Part shown: one piece after another, positions 17,380 to 26,192 of the stretch
Numbering within the stretch: the first letter of the stretch is position 1
How the letters are laid out: each line of letters opens with the position of its first letter
Assembly: GCA_002454425.1 (NCBI GenBank)
Contig: DKIV01000015.1
Coordinates: forward strand, 128,836 to 192,835
Direction: 5' to 3'
Source of the DNA: Sphingobacteriaceae bacterium UBA6709
GTDB lineage: Bacteria > Bacteroidota > Bacteroidia > Sphingobacteriales > Sphingobacteriaceae
Length of the DNA: 64,000 bases
The notes under the pieces: model-generated
The model's input: the letters and a program-made list of their open reading frames with translations, nothing else
Database searches by the model: none
Told to the model about the DNA's origin: nothing
Made by a program: the position numbers and the translations under genes

Positions 17380-19155
17380 ATGAAAACATATCTTAACTTA
17401 ACATACCTACTTTGCATCGTTTGCTTATTTTTTAGTAGTTGCGACACCGACCTTCTGGAACGTTTCCCCACAGCAAAGATCTCCCCTCAGACTTTTTTTA
17501 AAACGGAGAACGACCTTAAGGCATATACGAATTACTTTTACTCCTTACTACCCGGCGGAACCGACATATACGGAGAGACCGCTGATAATATCGTTCTCTC
17601 CTCCGTCAGCAGGGAGATCAGCGGAACCAGACTTGTCCCTACCTCTGGCGGCGGATGGGACTGGACGGGCCTTCGGGACATCAACTTTTTTATCAATAGC
17701 GAAAATGTAGCAAAGTTTCCGGATGCCGCTGTAAGAGATAAATATCTGGGATTAGCACGCTTCTTCAGAGCCCAATTCTATTTTGAAAAGGTCAAGCGCT
17801 TTGGCGATGTGCCGTGGTATTCTAAGGTGATAGAAACTAATGATACGGAAAACCTTTTCAAAGCCCGTGATCCCCGCGTGCTGGTAATGGATTCCATATT
17901 AGCAGATATAAATTTCGCTATTGCTAAACTAGATGCGGGCAAGAGCGTTGAGCGGGTCACAAAATGGACAGCCTTAGCTCTTAAATCACGCATCTGCCTC
18001 TATGAGGGCACCTGGCGAAAATACCATACAGAGTTCGCGTTAGAAGGATCTGACCGTTTTCTTTCTGAGTGCGTTGCGGCCTCCGAAGAAATGATCAACA
18101 CAAGTGGATATACGGTATATACTGGAACAAACGGCCCGAGCAAAAGACCTTATCAGGATTTATTCTCACAGCTAAGCCTTGAGCCCGTGGCTTCGGAGGT
18201 TATCCTTGGTCGTCGTTATTCCGCTGAGCTAAACATCAGGCATGGACTTCAATTTTACATCACCTCCCGTACTCAGGGAAAACCAGGTATGGAAAAGCGT
18301 TTGGTGAACAGTTATCTCATGCTGGACGGTACTCCGTTTACAGATATTCCGGGATATGACACCATCTCCTATTTCCGCGAAGTGCAAATGCGCGACCCTC
18401 GTCTGGCGCAAACAATACGTATTCCTGGTTACAGACGAATTACAGGAAGCACAGAGAGCGGACCGCAACTTGCGCCAGACTTTAATACTACTGTTACGGG
18501 GTATCAACCTATAAAATGGATGAATGACCCGCAATATGATATGAGCGGACAGTCTGTACAGGACTTACTTCTCTTCCGGTTTGGTGAAGTTCTATTGAAC
18601 TACGCTGAAGCAAAAGCGGAACTAGGAACATTAACTCAGTCCGACATTGACCGATCTATAAAATTATTACGTGACAGAATTGGCATGCCGAACCTAGAGC
18701 TGGCAGCGTCCAACGCTAAACCTGACAATTATCAATCCACGCTCTATCAGAATGTCAACGGCGCGAATAAAGGTATCATTCTTGAAATCCGTCGCGAAAG
18801 ACGCATAGAACTTGTTATGGAAGAAGGCTTTCGCTGGGATGATCTTATGCGCTGGAAAGAGGGACATCTCTTATCTGATACATTTAAAGGTATGTATTTT
18901 ACGGGTGCCGGTTTTGTTGATCTTGACCATGACGGCACTAATGATGTTGAAATTTACGCAGGCTCCCGCCCACCGGCGACAGGCAATATTTATCAGATCC
19001 CGGTAAGCGATCTTTCTGCAGGAAACAAAGGAAATATCCTAAACAATAGGAATATTCTAAAGAGCTTCAATGAGTCGAGAGATTATTTATGGCCATTACC
19101 CCTTGAAGATCTGAACATGAATCCGAACCTGAAACAAAACCCCAACTGGCAATAA
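17380..19155 (+). CDS. SusD/RagB substrate-binding lipoprotein
   Basis: The 591-residue lipoprotein has its lipobox cysteine at residue 21 (LFFSSC) followed by acidic residues (CDTDLLE), a pattern that favours surface display in Bacteroidota. ARFFRAQFYFEKVKRFGDVPW is the classic TPR-helix SusD motif, and LDLNMNPNLKQNPNW is the usual C-terminus. It caps the SusC barrel encoded just upstream and binds the substrate at the cell surface. Length and domain order are normal for the family. Confidence 0.95.
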   Translation: MKTYLNLTYLLCIVCLFFSSCDTDLLERFPTAKISPQTFFKTENDLKAYTNYFYSLLPGGTDIYGETADNIVLSSVSREISGTRLVPTSGGGWDWTGLRDINFFINSENVAKFPDAAVRDKYLGLARFFRAQFYFEKVKRFGDVPWYSKVIETNDTENLFKARDPRVLVMDSILADINFAIAKLDAGKSVERVTKWTALALKSRICLYEGTWRKYHTEFALEGSDRFLSECVAASEEMINTSGYTVYTGTNGPSKRPYQDLFSQLSLEPVASEVILGRRYSAELNIRHGLQFYITSRTQGKPGMEKRLVNSYLMLDGTPFTDIPGYDTISYFREVQMRDPRLAQTIRIPGYRRITGSTESGPQLAPDFNTTVTGYQPIKWMNDPQYDMSGQSVQDLLLFRFGEVLLNYAEAKAELGTLTQSDIDRSIKLLRDRIGMPNLELAASNAKPDNYQSTLYQNVNGANKGIILEIRRERRIELVMEEGFRWDDLMRWKEGHLLSDTFKGMYFTGAGFVDLDHDGTNDVEIYAGSRPPATGNIYQIPVSDLSAGNKGNILNNRNILKSFNESRDYLWPLPLEDLNMNPNLKQNPNWQ

Positions 19156-19181
19156 ATTATCAACAACATCAAAAAACATCT

Positions 19182-20798
19182 ATGTTACGGATTAACATCT
19201 TACTCAGCATAATTCTCCTTCTGCTTGTCGTCACAGCTTGCAAGAAAGATCTCCAAAGCACTCAGGGTCCGCTGATAAGCGTTAGTGAGGACGCTACGGA
19301 ACTTAAAGATCTTAATGTTGGACAGTTAGTCAGCATCCCGGTGAGCGTTGAATCGGAAAACGGAATCAGGCGCTTGTCATACTTTTTTATCAGACAAAAT
19401 GCCAATGGCTCTGAATCTGGCACGCCTGTAAATTTCGATCTACAAAATTTCCCTCGCGTATTAGATCAGGAAATACAGTTTCTCGCAGAACCCAATCTAC
19501 AGGAGCTCGTTATTGTCTCCTTTGACAGGATGAACAATAGCTCAGAGGTGCATCTAAAATTTCAGGATATCCGAGCCTTACCAGTCCTCACATTCAAGGA
19601 CAACATTAAGTCTCGTGAAACAGTCTTTGAAAACAAAAGACTTCAAATTGCCGGCACCGTAAAATCTGAACATGAATTGCAGTCGCTAAGTTTTACTCAG
19701 ATAGTTAACGGCGCAGAATCTGACGCTACCAGCCTACCGCTAAGTTCGCCGAGCGAAACAACCTTCACAGCTTCGGTAGTAGCTCGTAAAGGTTTATCAG
19801 CTATCATCATAAGAGCGAGAAACAAATACGAAGGCACAGCCATCGACACGTTCAAAATTGGAAGCGTTGTTGATGACGCTATCGATATTGTCCTTAGTGG
19901 AGGCGCTACATCCATAGCGAAGATTTACGCGGGTTCAGCAAATGAAATTAGCGCTACGATAAACTCAGGCAGCGCCATTAACAGATTAAGCTACGCGCTA
20001 AAAATTGCAGGAAGCTATGGTGCAGAAATTCCGCTACCAATAAAAGCTCCTGCTGATGAATTTACCTTCTCCTTTAATGTCGAAGGACAAAGCTCCCTGC
20101 AGGCTATCCGTCTGAGTGCCTATAATGAGGGATCCAAATCTAAAATTATCGAATATAACGTCGATCAGGTATATAACAAATTACAACACTTCACCGTAGA
20201 GCTTAGCACAGAGATTGGCGCAGGCAAAAATAATTGGTTTTCAGCATATCAGAGTCCGCATACGTTTAGTGCTGCCGGCGCCGCATCAGTGCAAAACATG
20301 CTTGATTTTGCATTTGTAAAATACAGTGCGTCCAGCTTCAGGATAATGCCGGGCGCCGTAGTACAAGCCGGAACCGCCTACCAAACCGCGATGGCTCCTT
20401 ACATGAATGGATTTAACATATCCACCTACACCCTGGTCACCACCAATCGCCCGTCTTTGAACACGGAAGCGTTTAATGCCTTGAATTGGGACGTGGATCT
20501 TACTGACTTCCTCGAAAAGAAGATCATCGCTCCCGGTGACCAGCAGGGGGAAAATTATAATATCAAGACCACAAACAGGCGATTCAACGGTGATTTAAAA
20601 GTTGGAGAAGGTTTTATTATTGGCTGGGGAACATGGAACTGGGGCGCCAGTACAGCAGATAATAAAGCTTTCGGAATCGTCATGGTAAAAGAATATAGCC
20701 TTAGCAATGGACATGCGAAGGTAACGCTTGAAATTAAGGTACCACAGGAGGATGTGCGTCGTAAATATAACGCCGGATCTACATACGCGTATCCTTAA
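19182..20798 (+). CDS. Sus-linked surface lipoprotein of unknown family
   Basis: The 538-residue protein starts with a lipoprotein signal (LLLLVVTAC, cysteine 20) followed by KKD, compatible with surface export. The first 330 residues look like three or four repeated beta-sandwich modules with related phrases (IRRLSYFFI, LQSLSFTQI, INRLSYALK). A distinct C-terminal module of about 200 residues begins near YNKLQHFTVELST and is rich in aromatic residues. Position after SusD suggests a SusE/SusF-like substrate-binding role, but the family was not recognised. A strong hairpin follows the gene. Confidence 0.65.
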   Translation: MLRINILLSIILLLLVVTACKKDLQSTQGPLISVSEDATELKDLNVGQLVSIPVSVESENGIRRLSYFFIRQNANGSESGTPVNFDLQNFPRVLDQEIQFLAEPNLQELVIVSFDRMNNSSEVHLKFQDIRALPVLTFKDNIKSRETVFENKRLQIAGTVKSEHELQSLSFTQIVNGAESDATSLPLSSPSETTFTASVVARKGLSAIIIRARNKYEGTAIDTFKIGSVVDDAIDIVLSGGATSIAKIYAGSANEISATINSGSAINRLSYALKIAGSYGAEIPLPIKAPADEFTFSFNVEGQSSLQAIRLSAYNEGSKSKIIEYNVDQVYNKLQHFTVELSTEIGAGKNNWFSAYQSPHTFSAAGAASVQNMLDFAFVKYSASSFRIMPGAVVQAGTAYQTAMAPYMNGFNISTYTLVTTNRPSLNTEAFNALNWDVDLTDFLEKKIIAPGDQQGENYNIKTTNRRFNGDLKVGEGFIIGWGTWNWGASTADNKAFGIVMVKEYSLSNGHAKVTLEIKVPQEDVRRKYNAGSTYAYP

Positions 20799-20835
20799 AC
20801 ATATTGGCGGCCTGACTTTCAGGCCGCCGATATGT
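20799..20835 (+). terminator. GC-rich hairpin between lipoprotein and EEP genes
   Basis: Positions 20799-20815 and 20819-20835 form a 17-bp stem (core GGCGGCCTGA/TCAGGCCGCC) with one G-T wobble and a 3-base loop. No T-run follows, so it may be a partial terminator or an mRNA-stabilising hairpin that lowers expression of the downstream gene. Confidence 0.55.
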
Positions 20836-20868
20836 TATCATTATTCAAAAATCTCACATTAAAAAACT

Positions 20869-21708
20869 ATGAACAAGTACTTGATTCTATTTTTCATCCT
20901 GATCTCTCATCTTTCCTATGCTTGTGGCAAAAGTAGCGACACTCCGAATATTGAAAACAATCCTGAGTTGCCCACGACGCCGGGCACTCAATTAAAAGTC
21001 ATGACTTATAATATTCATCACGGCAATCCGCCGTCACGGCCCAACGTCATAGATTTAGAGACCATAGCCAACACGATAAAAAAAGCGAACGCGGACATTG
21101 TGGCTATTCAGGAATTAGATAGCGCAACAAACAGATCTAATCAGGAGTTTCAATTGGCCAGGCTGGCATCTCTGTGTGGCATGAACTATTTCTTCGCCAA
21201 AACAATTCCCTATGAATCCGGCGGATATGGAATCGGAATTTTGTCTAAACTTCCTATTTCCGAAACTCGTAATATTCCTTTGCCAGAAGACATACAGTAC
21301 ACACAATATGAGAACCGTGCGCTGGCGGTAGCAAAGATAACAATCAAGGGAAAACCTTCTTTTTATTTTATCTGCACTCATCTTGACGTAAATAAAGATG
21401 AAAACAGGATTGTACAGGCTGAAAAAATCGTTGATTACGCCAATAGTTTAAAGGCTCCGGTAATTCTTGCCGGCGACCTGAATACCACTGCACAAGCCAC
21501 CTCTTTCAAAGTACTATCAAATTTCTTTGTACAAGCAAGTATTAAAATGGAACCTACCATTCCTACAAACAATCCAAATAGAAAGATTGATCATATTTTA
21601 TTTTCTGGAAACAAAGACTTTACCTTAATAAAAGAAGAGGTTCTCAGCAAAGAGAATTACGGTTCCGACCACCTTCCTTTCGTTGCAACGCTGAAGGTAA
21701 ATTTCTAA
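20869..21708 (+). CDS. Endonuclease/exonuclease/phosphatase-family lipoprotein
   Basis: The 279-residue protein has an N-terminal lipoprotein-like signal (LSYAC, cysteine 19). All hallmark EEP motifs are visible: MTYNIHHG (N48), AIQELD (E82, metal ligand), CTHLDVN (H171), AGDLNT (D203, N205), KIDHILF (D241) and the terminal GSDHLPFVATL (D267-H268). It should be an active, metal-dependent phosphodiesterase or phosphatase in the envelope. The substrate (nucleic acid, phospholipid headgroup or inositol phosphate) cannot be told. It is the last gene of Sus locus 1, 70 bases after the lipoprotein gene, and is followed by a very strong terminator. Confidence 0.88.
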   Translation: MNKYLILFFILISHLSYACGKSSDTPNIENNPELPTTPGTQLKVMTYNIHHGNPPSRPNVIDLETIANTIKKANADIVAIQELDSATNRSNQEFQLARLASLCGMNYFFAKTIPYESGGYGIGILSKLPISETRNIPLPEDIQYTQYENRALAVAKITIKGKPSFYFICTHLDVNKDENRIVQAEKIVDYANSLKAPVILAGDLNTTAQATSFKVLSNFFVQASIKMEPTIPTNNPNRKIDHILFSGNKDFTLIKEEVLSKENYGSDHLPFVATLKVNF

Positions 21709-21721
21709 TTAAGGCGCTGAA

Positions 21722-21778
21722 ATTCAAAAGGCGCAAACAGGGCAACGCGCTCCACTGCCCTGTTTGCGCCTTTTGAAT
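21722..21778. terminator. Bidirectional terminator, 23-bp perfect stem
   Basis: Positions 21722-21744 and 21756-21778 are exact reverse complements (ATTCAAAAGGCGCAAACAGG and three more bases) around an 11-base loop. A-rich and T-rich ends flank the GC core on both strands, so it can end transcription of both the convergent EEP and DUF421 genes. Confidence 0.85.
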
Positions 21779-21785
21779 AATATCA

Positions 21786-22466
21786 TTATCCAATACGCTT
21801 GGAATGAATAGCCTTCAACCATGTTTTCGCACCGCACACAGGACATTTATGCATACTGCTCTCCCCTAAATTCCCGCAGTCTTCGCAAACAGGAACAACA
21901 TTCAGATCGGCATTAGTATAACGTTCACTCACGCCAGGATATATTGGTAAACCGGCACGCGTGTTCTCTTCGTCAAAATACATTAAACTTATCTCCCCTG
22001 ACGCTTCAACTAAAGCTAGCTTCACCTGACCCAGATGCTCCACATTTCGCAGGCGTAGCTCGGAGAACAGCTCCTCCTTGGAGATATTCGCTTGTCGTAG
22101 CTTATCTTTCAGAATCGTTCCATTGCGCAATACGTAAATCGGCTCTCCTTCGAGTACCTTCTCCAACCACCGAACTCTGTCAGTGAGCTTAGTAACCAAT
22201 ATATACAACAAGATCACGACTGTAAAGACCGTAAAAGCAGGAAACAGAGCTACATCTTCATAAAACATTGGGTCGCCTGCAGCGGAGCCCAGGCCAATAA
22301 TCAACACCAGTTCAAATACCGACAGTTGTTTAATTCCCCGCTTACCCGAAGCTCGCAGCGTGATCAGGATGACCACAAACATAATCACTGTGCGAAATAC
22401 CACCTCCAACAGAAATGTTAGCGGTTGGTTATTCATTAAAATACGGCTATAATCGTTTGGTTCCAT
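21786..22466 (-). CDS. DUF421 membrane protein with C-terminal zinc ribbon
   Basis: The 226-residue protein has three N-terminal membrane segments (about 17-38, 50-65 and 72-92), then the cytoplasmic DUF421 (YetF/YcaP) domain with ITLRASGKRGIKQLSVFELV and GEPIYVLRNGTILKDKLRQA. Homologues are inner-membrane proteins of poorly known function. The last 35 residues carry CEDCG and CPVCG (CX2CX10CX2C), a zinc-ribbon tail that many family members lack. The ATG at 22464-22466 gives a short polar leader; a second in-frame ATG lies at 22434-22436. It converges on the EEP gene. Confidence 0.85.
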   Translation of the reverse strand: MEPNDYSRILMNNQPLTFLLEVVFRTVIMFVVILITLRASGKRGIKQLSVFELVLIIGLGSAAGDPMFYEDVALFPAFTVFTVVILLYILVTKLTDRVRWLEKVLEGEPIYVLRNGTILKDKLRQANISKEELFSELRLRNVEHLGQVKLALVEASGEISLMYFDEENTRAGLPIYPGVSERYTNADLNVVPVCEDCGNLGESSMHKCPVCGAKTWLKAIHSKRIG

Positions 22467-22750
22467 TATTTATTCAAGTTGCATACCCTAATTATTCGCG
22501 CAAGTATCCTGCCTTCTCACTAATAACTACTAATATTGTTACCTTCTTTAAATAAGACAATTTGTAGTTTTGTTTCAATTACAGAAGTACCTCCACTCAC
22601 ACCAGGGCTGTTATCAAAAACAGTTTCGCCAGTCACATGTTTTCTATCCCGGCAGGACACTTTGGAGGATAAAAGCTTCACATAATGCATCTAACATGCC
22701 TCACAACGAAGCTGTCCGATATGTAACAACATAATCTAGTTTTTCCTGAT

Positions 22751-23986
22751 ATGGATCTATTTGCAATAATCACTGTTCTATTCGCTATCAGCGCCATCTT
22801 TAGCTACGCCACAAATCGCTGGACAAAATTGCCCGGCGTCATTGGAGTAATGCTGATGGCTATCATTATGGCTATTATCTCTTTTATCGCGGCAAAATCC
22901 TTTCCCGGGTTATATTCTTTCATATCGGGATTCTCAGCCTCTATTGATTTCTCAAAAGCCATGCTTGATGTGATGTTAGGATTTCTGTTGTTCGCAAGTG
23001 CCCTGCACTTCGATGTGCAGAAACTTAAAGAGAACATAAGGGGGGTATTAATGATCAGCACCGTTGGAGTCCTGCTCTCAGCCTTAATATTCGGAGGTTC
23101 GTTATTCTACATCATGAAGATGCTACATTTCGATCTCCCGTTAATTTATTGCTTTCTCTTTGGTGCCCTCGTGTCGCCTACAGATGCAGTTGCGGTAGCG
23201 GCATTACTAAAGAAGTCTAAAATGCCTAAACGCCTCGAGCATATTATTACGGGGGAATCGCTTTTTAATGACGGCATTGGATTAGTACTTTTCATTACCT
23301 TCCTGGAACTTGCCTCCAGTCCTGACAAGACATTTTCGTTGGAAGGTGCCGTACTACTTTTCGCTCAGGAAGTGTTTGGAGGGCTATTTCTGGGAGCTCT
23401 TATCGGATGGATCGGATATAAGATGATGCGTTCAATAAACGACTTTCAAACAATATTACTTATCTCTATTTCCGTAGTCATGATCATCACTAAAACCGCC
23501 TTACTACTACATGTATCGGGGCCTCTGGCTGTCGTTGCAGCGGGACTCCTCGTTGGCAGTCGTCCCTTTAGTGATGACCCTCAGGTACGTACTTCCGAGT
23601 TTCTTGAAAAAATTTGGGGAATTATGGACGAACTTCTCAACACCATTCTGTTTGTCATGATTGGATTGCAGATGGTGCTGGTGCATATTACAAAAGATTT
23701 CTTCTTAATAGGGATTATCGCAGTGTTTTTACTTCTTATGGCTCGTGCATTAAGTATTATTCTACCCATTGTCTTATTACGTCGATCCATGAAACTAAAG
23801 TATAACAACATCCTCATTCTAACCTGGGGCGGATTAAGAGGCGGCATCTCAGTGGCGCTAGCTTTGTCTCTGCCAGAATCTCCCTACAGAGGACTTATCT
23901 TAACGGCTAGCTTTATTATTGTCGTATTCTCCGTAGTCGTTCAAGGTCTTACGCTAAACAAAGTCGTCAACAAGCTGGTAGGATAG
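22751..23986 (+). CDS. CPA1-family cation:proton antiporter (NhaP-like)
   Basis: The 411-residue protein is nearly all hydrophobic with about 12 membrane helices. Family signatures include GALVSPTDAVAVAALLKK, ITGESLFNDGIGLVLFI (with the transport-site ND pair of CPA1 exchangers) and TWGGLRGGISVALALSL. It probably exchanges Na+ or K+ for protons across the inner membrane in pH or salt homeostasis. It lacks a C-terminal TrkA or cyclic-nucleotide domain. It stands alone, about 280 bases after the divergent DUF421 gene, and ends at a bidirectional terminator. Confidence 0.92.
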   Translation: MDLFAIITVLFAISAIFSYATNRWTKLPGVIGVMLMAIIMAIISFIAAKSFPGLYSFISGFSASIDFSKAMLDVMLGFLLFASALHFDVQKLKENIRGVLMISTVGVLLSALIFGGSLFYIMKMLHFDLPLIYCFLFGALVSPTDAVAVAALLKKSKMPKRLEHIITGESLFNDGIGLVLFITFLELASSPDKTFSLEGAVLLFAQEVFGGLFLGALIGWIGYKMMRSINDFQTILLISISVVMIITKTALLLHVSGPLAVVAAGLLVGSRPFSDDPQVRTSEFLEKIWGIMDELLNTILFVMIGLQMVLVHITKDFFLIGIIAVFLLLMARALSIILPIVLLRRSMKLKYNNILILTWGGLRGGISVALALSLPESPYRGLILTASFIIVVFSVVVQGLTLNKVVNKLVG

Positions 23987-23995
23987 CCCACATAA

Positions 23996-24030
23996 ACCCA
24001 ACAGGAAACTAAAGTAGCTTCCTGTTGGGT
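23996..24030. terminator. Bidirectional terminator after the antiporter gene
   Basis: ACCCAACAGGAAACT (23996-24010) pairs with AGCTTCCTGTTGGGT (24016-24030) with one mismatch and a 5-base loop, then GTTT. It lies between convergent genes ending at 23986 and 24058. Confidence 0.75.
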
Positions 24031-24057
24031 GTTTCCGGCAGAATACTCTTACCCTTA

Positions 24058-24873
24058 TTAATCTCTGTTAGGAACGGATAACATAGGAATAGTACTTTGA
24101 GACGCCATAATTCCCGTCTTGCTAACATGTACTATAGATTCCCAGAATTTGTAACGCTGAGGAGACATTATCAACAGATCCGCACCCGTAGCTTTAACCT
24201 CATCACGAATGCTTTTAATAACATGAATTCCCTGAACAGTCTTCATTTCTAGCAATCCCTCCTCTGCCAACTCTCTTAACTCCGGAGATACAGCTTTAGC
24301 AGCTTCATTAATTTTCTTTTCTACATTGAACAATTCCACGCGCGCATGTAGCTGGTGAAAAAGATCCTTTAATCGCCCTAAGGCTCCTGTTTGGAAATCA
24401 CATGAATAATCGCAAGCGAACAAGACGCTATCAATCTTTTTAAACGACACCACGTGAGGAACTGATAGTACAGGAAAATCAGCAACCTTAATCAAATCTG
24501 TAGTTGTATTTCCAAAGAGCTTTTGGGTTAACGATCCCCCACGCATACCTACCACAACCAATGAAGCATGATACTTTTTAAATATCAGCTTTATCTCATT
24601 GCGTACATCTCCATAGGCTACCTCACAGCTAACTTTGAGATCTGAGTATTTCGCCATAAGCGTATCCGCAACATCGGAAAGTTTCTTTTTATTCTCATCA
24701 AGCATCGTCTCTACTGCCATCGCCGGCAGCAAGGTATTGGAAGCATGCAAAGGCATAATAAATGCATTAAACAGCACTAACGCAGCATTTAGCTGATTAG
24801 CTAATCCTGCGGCGTACTCGACAGCATTATTACCGTCGAGCGAATAATCGGTGGCTACTATTATTGTTCTCAT
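24058..24873 (-). CDS. Tandem-domain universal stress protein (UspA family)
   Basis: From the ATG at 24871-24873 (MRTIIVATDYS, the normal Usp first strand) the protein has 271 residues and two Usp domains (about 1-148 and 153-271). The first keeps an ATP-binding-like loop, VVGMRGGSLTQKLFGNTT. The second lacks it. Such proteins act in the cytoplasm under stress or starvation. A -7-like TAGCTTTG stands about 90 bases upstream. It has no operon partner. Confidence 0.9.
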   Translation of the reverse strand: MRTIIVATDYSLDGNNAVEYAAGLANQLNAALVLFNAFIMPLHASNTLLPAMAVETMLDENKKKLSDVADTLMAKYSDLKVSCEVAYGDVRNEIKLIFKKYHASLVVVGMRGGSLTQKLFGNTTTDLIKVADFPVLSVPHVVSFKKIDSVLFACDYSCDFQTGALGRLKDLFHQLHARVELFNVEKKINEAAKAVSPELRELAEEGLLEMKTVQGIHVIKSIRDEVKATGADLLIMSPQRYKFWESIVHVSKTGIMASQSTIPMLSVPNRD

Positions 24874-24959
24874 AACGTCAGATTTTAAAGGTGGTTTCAC
24901 AGTAGCTTAGCACATAAAGCGTAACGCAACACACCCTGTCTTGATACAAAATTGCTATC

Positions 24960-24967
24960 CAAAGCTA
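24960..24967 (-). promoter_or_regulatory. Candidate -7 element for the universal stress protein
   Basis: On the minus strand the sequence is TAGCTTTG, a full match to TAnnTTTG, 87 bases before the ATG. The -33 position offers only TTTC with short spacing. Confidence 0.3.
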
Positions 24968-25059
24968 TCACTTTCTAGCTCGAAACACGGAAGAAGTAGC
25001 GCTTTTTACGGAAATTCAATACAACCTTGTAAAACTAAAATTGCCCCCTTGAAGTATCT

Positions 25060-25902
25060 TTACAATCGCACTTTCCTATAGACAGAAGGAGCAACCATAA
25101 AACTCTTCATAAATGCTTTACTGAATAATGTTGGCGAGCTGAAGCCTATATCATAGGAGATTTCCGAAATACTTAGTGTGCTTTCCAACAACAATCGCCG
25201 CGCTTCTACCATATCAAGCTCTTGAAGAAGTTGCCCCGCCGTTTTACCACATACCTGTTTCATCGTTTCCGAAAGATGTTTTGAGGTAACGCAAAGGATA
25301 TCACTATAAAAGTCAAGACGTTTCCGCGTCTTATGATGTTCTAACGCCAACCGTATAAACTTCGCCGTCAGCAACTCCTTACGACCATAAACAAGGTCGA
25401 CCTGTTCGCGTTCTTTAACATCCATACCTGCCAGCTCATAAAAAAAATCACTGATACTATTGGCAAGTAATTCTCTCCCAAAGGTTTTCGTATTTAGCGA
25501 CTTCAACCGCGTCTCTATGGCTTTAGTATGCGCCAGAAAAGAAATACTATCTGAAACAGTTAACTGTAACAACCTGAATATCCCGTCAGACATAGAGTTG
25601 ATAAGCTCAACAGTACGTTCAGGGAAATTCAACTCCCGAAAAATATCATAAGTAAAGCTAACACCACAAAGATGGCAGTCCTTGCTGACCTCCACAACTT
25701 GTTTGAGACAATATGGTTCTGAAATAAATATTCCTCCGGGACCTAACGTATACTCGCGGAAATTTAAACGGACAGTCATGCTGCCCCCGACAACATGAAC
25801 CACCGAGAAAAAATCAGACCGGAAACTTCCTGAAGGCAACTGCTTATAAATGCCGCCGCTTTCAGATATGGACATATCGAATGCCGCAAAATAGTCTGTC
25901 AT
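25060..25902 (-). CDS. AraC-family transcriptional regulator
   Basis: The 280-residue protein has an N-terminal cupin-like sensing domain (about 1-160, with YTLGPGGIFISEPYC) and a C-terminal AraC DNA-binding domain (about 175-280). The two helix-turn-helix units are visible in VTSKHLSETMKQVCGKTAGQ and ISEISYDIGFSSPTLFSKAF. The ligand is unknown. It is divergent from the baeRF3-like gene, with 290 bases between them that hold promoter-like elements for both, so that gene is a plausible target. The ATG lies at 25900-25902. Confidence 0.9.
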   Translation of the reverse strand: MTDYFAAFDMSISESGGIYKQLPSGSFRSDFFSVVHVVGGSMTVRLNFREYTLGPGGIFISEPYCLKQVVEVSKDCHLCGVSFTYDIFRELNFPERTVELINSMSDGIFRLLQLTVSDSISFLAHTKAIETRLKSLNTKTFGRELLANSISDFFYELAGMDVKEREQVDLVYGRKELLTAKFIRLALEHHKTRKRLDFYSDILCVTSKHLSETMKQVCGKTAGQLLQELDMVEARRLLLESTLSISEISYDIGFSSPTLFSKAFMKSFMVAPSVYRKVRL

Positions 25903-25983
25903 AAGTGTTCCCTCTGAAGGTTGTTGCCGAAGGTGCTTATGTAGAAGTAATTCTTTCAGAAAGATTGTTATTTATGTGTTTTT

Positions 25984-26012
25984 CAAAAGTAAGAAGATTC
26001 TGAAAAAGACAA
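25984..26012 (-). promoter_or_regulatory. Candidate promoter of the AraC-type gene
   Basis: On the minus strand TACTTTTG (25984-25991) matches TAnnTTTG, and TTG (26010-26012) stands 18 bases upstream at the -33 position. The leader would be about 75 bases. Confidence 0.45.
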
Positions 26013-26041
26013 CAATCAGCGGTTTATCATATTTCTGACAC

Positions 26042-26049
26042 TACTTTTG
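26042..26049 (+). promoter_or_regulatory. Candidate -7 element for the baeRF3-like gene
   Basis: TACTTTTG matches TAnnTTTG and is identical to the -7 element used in the opposite direction at 25984-25991. TTTA at 26023-26026 is a weak -33 candidate. The leader would be about 135 bases. Confidence 0.35.
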
Positions 26050-26192
26050 TACTCCTCCCAAGCGTCATTGATACTATCCGATGATGTTTACTTTTCAAAA
26101 CAGCAAGGCACTTAAATACAACAGTAACTGCCTATGGAACGGAACTTGTAAAACAGCACAGGAAAATTAACAACAGATCTTAAAACTTTAAC

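Noticed and set aside
12319..21708. Classical glycan utilisation locus
   Set aside because: No glycoside hydrolase, polysaccharide lyase or sulfatase is present; the only enzyme has the EEP fold.
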